Source of the DNA: Nemertoderma westbladi
Taxonomy: Eukaryota > Xenacoelomorpha > Nemertodermatida > Nemertodermatidae
DNA: 56,184 nt
Direction of reading: 5' to 3'
Assembly: GCA_032718475.1 (NCBI GenBank)
Contig: JAUCBJ010004984.1
Coordinates: forward strand, 1-56,184
Under the pieces are notes generated by a model. That model saw nothing but the letters and a program-made list of their open reading frames with translations, was not told the DNA's origin and did no database searches. This document shows, in pieces, positions 1 to 8,770 of the stretch; the first letter of the stretch is position 1; each line of letters opens with the position of its first letter. A program made the translations under genes and the position numbers.

Positions 1-1010
1 CAGTTCCCAAGAAGGGCAACCTAACACTCTATGGTTCTTTTCGGGGAATCTCATTGATCTCGATTGCTGCAAAGCTATACAATAGGATTCTATTAAATCG
101 CATCAGGGATCCCATTGAGAGACTGCTCCGTGGAAATCAGAATGGGTTCCGTAAAGGTCGTGGGACCATGGAGACCATTTTGGCACATAGAAGGACAATT
201 GAAAAGTTATCAAAAAAGAAAGACAGGCATTTGGCTGTTATCTTTGTTGACTTCTTCAAGGCCTTTGATTCAGTCTCTCGCTCACGTATGTTCATCACAC
301 TTTCATTATATGGGATTCCTGATGAAATTATTGCAGCAATCAGATCAGTATCAGATGGTTCGACAACATTTGTATCTACTGTTGACGGTGACACAGAACC
401 ATTTGAAGTGTTATGGGGCGTCCTCCAAGGAGACACACTTGCACCATTCTTGTTCATAATTGTGGTTGACTATGTTCTACGCATGTCCTTAGATCATCAT
501 AATGATGATGGGGTGATGAAAACTCCACCTACTGGCTCAAGAAGTCGAGGAAATCCTGCCAAGTACCTATCTGATCTAGACTTTTGGAAGTCACATAGAA
601 TTCATCGGAAACTTAAGGTCCGATTATTTAGAGCAGCAGTAGTTCCAGTACTCCTCTATGGGAGTCCATGCTGGGCTCTAACTGCTGAGGACACCAAATC
701 TTTGGATGGCACATTCACAAGAATGCTACGCCGGGTTCATTGTGTCAAGTACAATGCACACATCTGCCAGTGCAGCCAGTGCATAATCTTGTGCTTTGGA
801 GGCCTCATGGAGTGAATAAGCATGGTGGACAGCCCATGACTTTCTTGAAAGGCATCTTAAAGGACACTGTACTTAAAGATGCGGATGATCCAGCAAATGT
901 CATGGGTGATAGGTAGTTGTGGCGGCGCAATTTTGTCGACAAGCCGGCCCAGCATTCTTAATATATATGTAATATATATATATATATATAATGCAGCTGC
1001 AATGCAGCAT
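1..1010 (+). mobile_element. non-LTR retrotransposon (LINE) 3' fragment, RT core deleted
   Basis: The reading frame is open from base 3 to 815, so the element runs off the left edge. It encodes reverse-transcriptase blocks typical of LINEs: a fingers block around RGISLISIAAKLYNRIL, motif A (FVDFFKAFDS, about residues 65-75 counted from the ATG at 54) and motif B (GVLQGDTLAP, about 122-131). The palm motif C block (ADD) is absent. The frame jumps from LSDLDF (near base 582) straight to a thumb segment (RKLKVRLFRAAVVPVLLYGSPCW). Comparison with the related copy at 47370-48248 shows an in-frame loss of roughly 100 codons, with TT(T) shared at the junction, and a second loss near 765-775. The 3' end reads into a (TA)n stretch near 960-990 and a GCAGCTGCAATGCAGCATGC segment shared with that copy. 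It cannot encode an active polymerase. Confidence 0.9.
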
Positions 1011-1149
1011 GCAGATCCTAGTCGTTATAGTAATTAAAAAATGTAATTGACTTCTTACAGATTATGAATTCAGTCGGTCCTTTTCCCAGTGTGCTATTTT
1101 TTAATTTTAATTTAATTTTTTTAATTTTTTAATTTAATTACTGCTGTGT
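1011..1149. other. AT-rich spacer
   Basis: The spacer between the LINE end and the next repeat contains short TTTAATTTAATT runs. No gene or element boundary can be seen. Confidence 0.5.
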
Positions 1150-1242
1150 TCGCCTATGTTCGGGGTGTGGGGCGAGCCACGAAGTTGGCGGAGCCTTAGC
1201 GAATTGACACTGTTAGGGGGTGGGTCAATTTATGCAAATAGT

Positions 1243-1243
1243 T

Positions 1244-1306
<63 letters not shown>

Positions 1307-1324
1307 GTCGTCGTCGTCGTCGTT
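1243..1324. repeat. (CGT)n microsatellite
   Basis: About 27 near-perfect CGT/GTC triplets, with one TTGTCG interruption near 1300. They sit where related RepB copies have a shorter GTCGTC motif, so they probably grew from that seed. The apparent poly-arginine ORF through the run is not considered coding. Confidence 0.95.
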
Positions 1325-2363
1325 ACGATTTTGACATGCTAATAACTTTGTCGGATTTAAAGCTGCCAAGTTGAAAATTTGTAGGTATCAATATGAGCAA
1401 AAGTTGAGATTTTTGAGAGACTTTCAGACACCATCAGTGCAATGGTCTCCCGCTAGAGGGCCACATGTCTAAACATTAAATGCCCTCCCATTTCTTTGCT
1501 TTTAATCCGTTTAAGCTGAAACTTGGCAGATATGTATTAGACCATTAGCTGTGACTTTCAAAGGAGGCGAATCCATCTGCAGTTCTCCAGTCTGCCGCTA
1601 GAGGGCCAAAGGTCTGAAAGTGAAATCGTTGTCGTCGTTACGATTTTGACATGCTAATAACTTTGTCGGATTTAAAGCTGCCAAGTTGAAAATTTGTAGG
1701 TATCAATATGAGCTAAAGTTGAGACGTTTGAGAGACTTTCAGACACCATCAGAGCAATAGTCTCCTGCTAGAGGGCCACATGTCTAAACGTTAAATGTCC
1801 TCCCATTTCTTTGCTTTTAATCCATTTATGCTGAAATTTGGCAGATATGTACTAGACCATTAGCTGTGACTTTGAAAGAAGGAATTGAATTGAATTGAAT
1901 TGAAGGCTAATCCGTGTGCAGTTCTTCAGTCTGCCGCTAGAGGGCGAAATGTTTGAAAGTGAAATCTTTCTCCCATCTCGTTATTTATGATCCGTTCAAG
2001 CTGAAACGTAGCAGATATGTAGTAGAAGTCGGCCTGAGTCTTTGGTGGGCAGTAAACGGTCTGGAGTCCTCCAGTCTGCCGCTAGAGGGCGAAATGTATA
2101 ACTGTCCCCAATTCCTTGATATTAATTTATTTAAAGTGAATATTGGCATATGTACTAGAGCACATGCTGCGTCTTTCTGAGGAAGGTGGTCGATCTGCAT
2201 TTCTCCAGTCTGCCGCTAGAGGTAAGCGGAAATTCAAGACGCTGGTCACACTACTAAACGCATTATTTCAACATTCTCAAATATACGCTCCATAAATATT
2301 TCACGTTACTATTTTATTGATAATCAAGATATAAACCAAGCGGAATTGGGGTGTAAACGTTAA

Positions 2364-2612
2364 GCAGACACCTGGTGCAGACACCTGGTGCAGACACCTG
2401 GTGCAGACAACTGGTGCAGCTACACCTGGTGCAGACACCTGGTGCAGACACCTGGTGCAGACACCTGGTGCAGACACCTGGTGCAGACACCTGGTGGGTG
2501 CAGACACCTGGTGCAGACACCTGGTGCAGACACCTGGTGCAGACACCTGGTGCAGACACCTAGTGCAGACACCTGGTGCAGACACCTGGTGCAGACACCT
2601 GGTGCAGACAGT
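2364..2612. repeat. 13-bp minisatellite (unit GCAGACACCTGGT)
   Basis: About 18-19 tandem copies of GCAGACACCTGGT. Variants include one ACAACTGGT, one TACACC and one extra GGTG. Every standard unit contains the E-box-type hexamer CACCTG. The array interrupts RepD sequence, with RepD remnants on both sides. Open frames on both strands arise because the 13-bp unit has no stop in several phases. Confidence 0.95.
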
Positions 2613-3250
2613 TAGGCAGAGGGCCTAGAGGGCCACATGTCTAAACATTAAATGCCCTCCCATTTCTTTGCTTTTAATCCGTTTAAGCTGAAACTTGCAG
2701 ATATGTATTAGACCATTAGCTGTGACTTTCAAAGGAGGCGAATCCATCTGCAGTTCTCCAGTCTGCCGCTAGAGGGCCAAATGTCTGAAAGTGCAAATCG
2801 TTGTCGTCGTTGTTTATTGTTACGATTTAGACCTGCTAATAAATTCGTTCGTTTTAGTTGAAAAATAATAGGAAAAAATTTGAGTTTTGATATACTTTGA
2901 GACACAATCAGTTCAACAGTCACCCGCTATAGGACTACTTTATGCCTGAAAGTGAATAGATTCTCCCGTCTCATTGATTTTAATCAGTTTAAGCTGAATC
3001 TTGCCATATATTCTGGACCACATGCTGCGTCTTTGTGGGGGGGGGGGGGGGGGGGGGAGATTTAATCGGTCTGCCGCTATACGACGAAATTTCTGAAAGT
3101 GAAATCCGTCTCTCATTTCGTTATCCGTTATTCAAGATGAAACTTGGCCGATGTACGTATGTACTATTCATCCATAGGCTGTGTCTTTGTGGGGCTGGAG
3201 ACCCTAATCCATCTTCAGTTCTCACTATACCGCTAGAGTCAGAAATGTCT

Positions 3251-4218
3251 GAATAGAAATGAAAGAGGTAAAAAGTGATTAGGCGAAATCTGCTTAAAAT
3301 TTGCTAATACAGTAATACTTTCGAATTAGTACTTAAATTAAATTTAAGTCACGTGCTGCGCGAAGGCCCCACTTCGTGTATCCTAGTGTGTTGGGGTGTG
3401 TCTAGGTGTGTTCCCTTGTGTTCGTTAAAATAACAATCCGGTGTTAATGAATAATCGTAATGGAATTCGCTCATGAGAAAGCAATAAATACCAGAATAAG
3501 ACTACCAGATCAAACTGATATTGGCTGCCGAACTGATGGTGGTTGCTTTAATTAAAATTAATAAACAGTCATTATCATTTAAAGAGTGGCAACTTTTTTG
3601 GTTAATATTCCCCAGTGATTGCTCCAGCATTCCATTGAACCATATTGATTAACCCAACAAGCTCCCTCCTGCCAGCATGTCAAACTTAATTATCCACCCA
3701 TTGTGCTTTACTCGTCTGAACACTGTTGACCAATGATGATCAGTTATGGAAAGTTGATTCCTAGCTATTATTCAACGTTGATCTTTGTTTAAAAATTCAT
3801 CTTTTTCGCTTATGTTTACCACAATTATTCATACATTGCTTTTTTATTGCTGTCATCATTAAGCAAATAATTAATTTTATTTCTGATTTTTACAAACACA
3901 TTATTTTTATTACATATACAGATACACTTCATCAATATTTTCCAAATTGCCCACGCAGTGATTTTTCCTTAGAAAAGTCCCTGATGTAAAGTGAGGGCTT
4001 TCACGAATTTTCCTCTTCATAAAAGATTAGTAAGGCCCCAAACTTTTCAGATTGTTAGCACACGGGGCGGAATAGCTACAGTAGCAATACTAATGTGATT
4101 GCTTATATACCGAAACCACATTTATTAATATCCCTTAAATGTAGGATTCCGGATATCAAGTATGTATGTATGACTTCTAAGTCTGACTCACCAATTTGAA
4201 ATTTCGGTAAAATACGTT
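3251..4218. other. no gene seen
   Basis: AT-rich sequence without a recognisable gene. Bases 3355-3372 (GCTGCGCGAAGGCCCCAC) recur in inverted orientation at 42412-42429, which suggests an otherwise unrecognised repeat end. The last part is probably promoter and 5' UTR for the gene that starts at 4219, but no core promoter motif stands out. Confidence 0.4.
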
Positions 4219-4987
4219 ATGGCACCACCGAAGAAGTCAAAACCAAAAGAACTGGTTCTTCTGAGATCGTTGCTTAGCAACGTAATAAGCAAGGATGAAG
4301 AAGGGACGACACAACCCGCAGCTAGTGACGACAATAACGCTGTGGACCTTGAAGAAGATATCGGTACGCCCCCTGGTGAGAGAAATCGGAAGTCTGAAAA
4401 GGAACGTTTAAAAAAGGTGATTTAAATACAACTTATTTACATTTTTCATTGATGTATTGATATAATATTACTTTACTTATATATTAGGTTATTATAATTA
4501 TATATTAATATAAAGTTAAGCACACTATAGACCATAAGATAAATACATACTGTAGTATGGAATAAATTTGAAACAATATCACTTGCAATTGATTGATTAA
4601 TATTGTGAAATAATGGAAAATCAATCTGCACCCTATTACATCAAGTACAATGTCGGAGAATTTGTACAAATGTTTATGGTTTTTATATATTCATTACAGT
4701 TGGAACATCTTCTGATGAAGGAATATATGGCAAAACAGATGGAATTGCAGAACGATTTCTTTCACACAAAGAAACTGCTGAAAGATCATTTGAGAATGTC
4801 AGAAGTCAATTCTAACAATAATTATCAGCTGAGAGCTTCTTCTGCAGTACGTAACATATTATTTCTATTAATCTATCTCTATGTAAAACAGAGACAGGAA
4901 CTCCTCCATGCAGTTAGTAATGCAGCAGTATACCTCGGGTATCTTAACAAATATACTAGAAAGTTAATTTTTGACAATGGCCTGTAG
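4219..4987 (+). CDS. small three-exon protein, 146 aa, function unknown
   Basis: Proposed exons are 4219-4416, 4700-4846 and 4892-4987. All three junctions are phase 0, and the introns start GT and end AG (283 and 45 nt). The spliced product starts MAPPKKSKPKEL, with a lysine-rich N-terminus. An acidic stretch follows (about residues 24-50: DEEGTT to VDLEEDIGT). A charged helical region follows (about 55-100: SEKERLKK joined to LEHLLMKEYMAKQMELQ), likely coiled-coil. The tail is about 30 residues and ends FDNGL. The family was not recognised. The lysine-rich start followed by a coil is loosely like small ciliary coiled-coil proteins, but that is only a resemblance. The second intron is in frame and free of stops, so an unspliced version would also translate. 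Exon 3 could instead be intronic read-through, with the gene continuing further downstream. The gene lies just upstream of a LINE fragment in the opposite orientation. Confidence 0.5.
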
Positions 4988-5044
4988 AAATTTTGCACTA
5001 TTGTTTTCCTCTCCCACGCCAACCCATCGGTATAATGGTAACCT

Positions 5045-5440
5045 GTCTTCGCTGATGAAAATACTACTACAACTGTACTATTACTACTATAATCGGCCTA
5101 CTTGCACCGCCACATCTCCCTATCCCCCATGACTTTCACGAGATAAGTCGCATCTTGATGGCCCGTGACTTTAACCTCTCAAGAAAGTCATGGGCTATAC
5201 ACCTTGCTTATTTTCCCGAACAGACTGCCATAGCGGAAGATTGTGAACAGGCTAGTCATCACTGCCAAAGCAATGTCCTGCGAAGCGGAGGCGGCATTGT
5301 TCAAGTCTCATGCTTGGGGGGGGGGGGGCGGTGGGGATGGAACACTTACAATATTATATAGTGTCTGGTTGGAAATGTGTGCTTTCTACATGATGTCAGG
5401 ATATCCAGCGGTAGTTTTTGAGTGTTGCTTAGGCTGGATA
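5045..5440 (-). mobile_element. LINE 3'-end fragment, third copy
   Basis: On the minus strand this matches the 3' end of the LINE at 47370-48248. Shared landmarks are GCACCGCCAC near 5106, CCCATGAC near 5125, AAGTCATGGGCT near 5185, the AAAGCAATGTCCTGC segment near 5268 and the GTGTCTGGTTGG segment near 5361. A degenerate (TAG)n tail lies at about 5064-5093. A poly-G run near 5318 interrupts it. It is far more diverged than the other two copies and has no intact coding frame. Confidence 0.75.
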
Positions 5441-6540
5441 CCGAGCGGGGGTGGTAATACAGATAAGCCGTATTACTGGTGGAAGGAGCCTTCCTAGGAT
5501 CTTTGGGGAAAACTAACTTGTCTCGTCTTGATCTTCACATATATTCAATAATGACATAAAAGTAAGTAATCGACAGATAACCAGTTAATGCCCCAAAGTG
5601 CGGGTTCACGTGAAGCAGTTATCCCAAATAAGTCAGTAGCTAAAAATCCGTCCTCTACTTAGCTACCTCTACCGTAATAACTTGAGCTTACTATCTTGTT
5701 TAAGATATAAGCAACACTAATGGTATTACGGTAGACACAAAAGATAGCAGAACATGACCTATGGGTGATTTCTAAAGAACGTGATGACGTTTAATGCTAG
5801 AAAAGGTGGCACAGTGGCGGAATTAAATAAGAACAAAAACATGTGATTGCCTCACCCCCAATCATGTGAAGTGTTTGTTTCTTTCTGGCGTTCCTTTTTT
5901 TAAAAACTAAAATGTAAATATATTACAAATACTTACATTTATTTTGGTTTCCAGGAAAATTGTACGACAAGGAGATAACTTTCAAAAATCATTGGATGCA
6001 AGAAATCGATAGTCATTCATTAATCTTACTTTGGTCGGTAAATACGTTTAAAAGAAGATATCTCGAGCAGACTGAAATAATCTATATTTTTTAACAATGA
6101 GTTTATATGATGTTAATCAAAAATGTAATTGTCAATTGATAGTCAGTCAACATCATGGCTATTATTACTAAATGGAAGCTGACATGCCGCGTAGGCCTAT
6201 CCAATGTCACTCACTGCATTGTCCTCGGTGGGTAATAAAATAACCTTGATGACTTTTATTTCGCTGAAGTTGGTGTTATGTTATAATGAGCCACACCCAT
6301 TCCCAACGCATTGCTGAAGGAATTCCCAAGAGATTTGCGGTGCCAAACCCATCCGAGCGTGCTGATACGCCTATACTTCTCGGGTAGGAATTTCGACAGG
6401 AAATAGCGATAATAATTTTAAACGTATGGAAGTTCAGCACTTGTTGACAGAGATAATTCGTTGTGTGAAATTGAAATATCGGATACGTATAATGTGCATA
6501 AAATAAATAGTATTATTATGATTCCTTTGGTTTTTGATTG
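5441..6540. other. no gene seen
   Basis: AT-rich non-coding DNA. A good splice-acceptor-like sequence (TTTTGGTTTCCAG) ends at about 5954 and is followed by about 60 bases open in one frame. It could be a terminal exon of the upstream small gene, but the phase cannot be matched confidently, so it is not annotated as one. Confidence 0.4.
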
Positions 6541-6555
6541 AATTTACGTTTTTTT

Positions 6556-6582
6556 TTAAGGGGGGGGGGTATACCCCCCCAT
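6556..6582. repeat. poly-G/poly-C hairpin
   Basis: A run of about 10 G, then TATA, then about 7 C, which gives a GC-clamp hairpin. A similar arrangement (12-13 G, TATA, CCCC) lies at about 7477-7496 at the end of RepA, so this is probably the edge of a related repeat. Confidence 0.7.
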
Positions 6583-6749
6583 GAACCTTTTTTAAAATGG
6601 CTGTCAAGTAGTGTTAAATGATAATATTGCTATTTTGTCATGGTCAACCACTGTATGGAAGGCCAAATAGCCTTTATAGTAAAATTTGAAAATTTATAGC
6701 CTCCCCCTAGCGGCTGGCGGCGGAATTAAAGATTTCACTAAAATTGCTA

Positions 6750-7080
6750 CTAGTCCCTCAATTTTGGTCCAAATTTCTTGAAACCAACTTTTTTGGACTC
6801 AGCGTGATCGACTCTACAAAAGTTATCTTATAGAATTTTTAATTAGCCATTTTTATTTTAATTAATTAAATTAATTAAATTTAATTAATTAAATTTAATT
6901 TAAATTTAATTTAATTTAAATTTAATTAAATTTAATTAAATTATCATATTTTTAATTAAAATTGGCTAATTAGAAAAAATGGTAATATTTATCAAAATTC
7001 CATAAGATAACTTTTAAAGAGCTTCCAAATCTCGTTCGAATGAGCCATAAACGAAGAAAATTGGTTAAAAAATGACGGAG
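6750..7080. repeat. fold-back (inverted-repeat) element with AT-rich centre
   Basis: Bases 6818-6840 and 6993-7015 are inverted copies (AAAAGTTATCTTATAGAATT against its complement, with about two mismatches). The pairing continues inwards through TTAATTAGCCA / TGGCTAATTA-type segments. The centre, about 6855-6950, is almost pure TTAAT/AAATT repeats. Weaker symmetry extends outwards (AACCAA motifs). This fits a decayed MITE or other fold-back element; no clear target duplication was found. Confidence 0.65.
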
Positions 7081-7139
7081 GAGTAGTACTTTGAAAATGA
7101 AAAATGTCATTCCGAGAAAATGCCCTTCAAAGTTTAAAC

Positions 7140-7500
7140 CGTCCCGCCAAAATTGGCTGTCTGCGTTCTGGTTGGTTAATTATTTCCGGCACGAAGGATG
7201 CACACCAACGAGCTAAAATGTTCATTACGGGGGTTTTCGGGGTCGCTGATTTCATTTCCGATGTCAGTTTTAATTTTTGGTGGAATCTAGTCTGTCTGTC
7301 TGTCTGTCGGTCTTCTGTCTTTATTACAATTTGACGGACAGACCGTCATACGGAAAAACAGTGATAACTCGAGAACTGAAAGAGGTCTCACTAAGCGGTT
7401 TTCAGATTTGTAATCCTCATTAAATTCTGCACTAGATAAAATAAAGAAACAACAATTTGAAAATTTTACCTGAGGGGGGGGGGGGGTATACCCCTCAGAT
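7140..7500 (+). repeat. dispersed repeat RepA, copy 1
   Basis: This resembles 22600-22920 over its length. Shared landmarks are GGCACGAAGGA, ACGGGGGTTTTCG, a CTGTCTGTC run, AGCGGTTTTCAGATTTG-like sequence and ATTAAATTCTGCACTAGAT-like sequence followed by AAATAAAGAAACAA. It ends in the poly-G/TATA/CCCC motif at about 7477-7496. No coding frame is seen. Confidence 0.8.
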
Positions 7501-8770
7501 CCTCATAAATCCACCCAAATTCAAATCATTTATAATTTCCTGTGAACTAAATACATGTATAAATTTTTGTTCTTTTAAAATATTTTCGCTTAAAATAAAA
7601 TATAAATTTTATTTGCTTAAAATATAAAATTGATTATGGCATTTCCGTTAAAATAGAATGTTACATACCTGTGTACTGTAAATAAAAAAGGTACCCAATC
7701 GGGGTACAACTAAGTTACTTAGTTAGGTGTTTTAGTTTCTCTGTTTACTGTTTGGTCTTCAAAAAATGAAACTATGCTTGTTTAACAAGAATAATCTAAC
7801 GGTTACCGGTATGGGAAGTCGTTTAACAAAAATACAAAATGTATTTTTCAAAAAAAAACGCTTAAGTAAAAAATGATTTCATTGTTCGCCGGGTTTCGCC
7901 ACAAATAGGGCGTATCGGAGGGATCAAAGTACGACAGACCGTTGGTAGAGAGAAGGGAGAAGAAACAGGTTCCATAAAAATAATAGTAAATAAATTGCCA
8001 TGGGAAGCAGCACCACAAACTTTAGCCCATTCGCATTTCTGTTTGTCGCAAAACATACCCGTTTAATTACCGGTTGAGCGTAGACCTTACCTTTATCTTA
8101 CCGATATCTTACTATCAGTCTTAACATCATCCTGCAAGTAACTCCAACTGTTATAGTTTGCCCTTTGAATTTTGAGTACGTATATCTGACAGTCAGAGTG
8201 AAAAGAAGTCAACGTAGTTCAGATTACCTATTTCTGTCCATAAGATGTGCAAATTGGTCTGTCTGGTCGTAACATGACTTCTCTATTCGAGAGTTTTTAT
8301 TATGACAGAGATGGACAAACAATGATTGTACTACTTAGAATAATAAATTTTATGTGAAATATTCACTCATCGAACATAAATTTGTAAAAATATTGATCAA
8401 TAATAATTTTAGTAAAGAACGTGCCACACTTCTTCTATTTGATCTGAACGATCAGATCTGAACGAAATTCAGATCTGCCATCGTTTGTATCTCAATCTCC
8501 CTGTCAACTCGTTGAAGAATTATCGCGCAAGACTAAATCAGATCAATTGATAATAGTTAGTTTTCTTGCCAATACATTTTTTCTAAACAATCACACCGAG
8601 AGATCTAGCGAATTTATAAATAAATAAAATATATTAAAATCAGTAAAATAACTTTTTTCTATTAATTATATATTTTATTATAAATTTTGCGGCTGTTAAT
8701 TAATTTTATTTGTTTATAAATTTTACAGAACAAAAACTTTTTCATATAATTATTATAATTTCAGAAACCG
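7501..8770. other. no gene seen; ends in a splice acceptor
   Basis: AT-rich sequence. A splice acceptor (ATTATTATAATTTCAG) ends at about 8764, six bases before the ATG of the next gene, so at least one 5' UTR exon of that gene probably lies in or upstream of this stretch. Its donor was not identified. Confidence 0.5.

Larger units (their letters stand above)
1150..3250 (+). repeat. dispersed repeat complex RepB/RepD with a 315-bp tandem unit
   Basis: The block opens with a RepB start (GGGCGAGCCACGAAGT, also at about 15610 and 22365). It continues as RepD, whose hallmark CTGCCGCTAGAGGGC recurs near 1600, 1930, 2080, 2210 and 2765. CGATTTTGAC occurs at 1326 and again at 1641, giving a tandem unit of 315 bp. 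A partial third copy resumes at about 2624 after the embedded 13-bp minisatellite. The pentanucleotide GAATT is repeated near 1883-1903. A poly-G run sits at about 3037-3057. RepD also occurs on the minus strand at 52560-52800. No coding capacity is seen, and the short ORFs are frame artefacts of the repeats. Confidence 0.8.

Noticed and set aside
1156-1374. ORF with a poly-arginine run
   Set aside because: It is created by the (CGT)n microsatellite inside a dispersed repeat.
5155-5497. Two overlapping plus-strand ORFs
   Set aside because: They are antisense to a LINE 3' fragment and include a poly-G run read as glycines.
5955-6011. Possible terminal exon after a good acceptor
   Set aside because: Phase and donor to the upstream small gene could not be matched convincingly.
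7862-8056. 64-codon minus-strand ORF
   Set aside because: No domain, no splice context and no compositional support.
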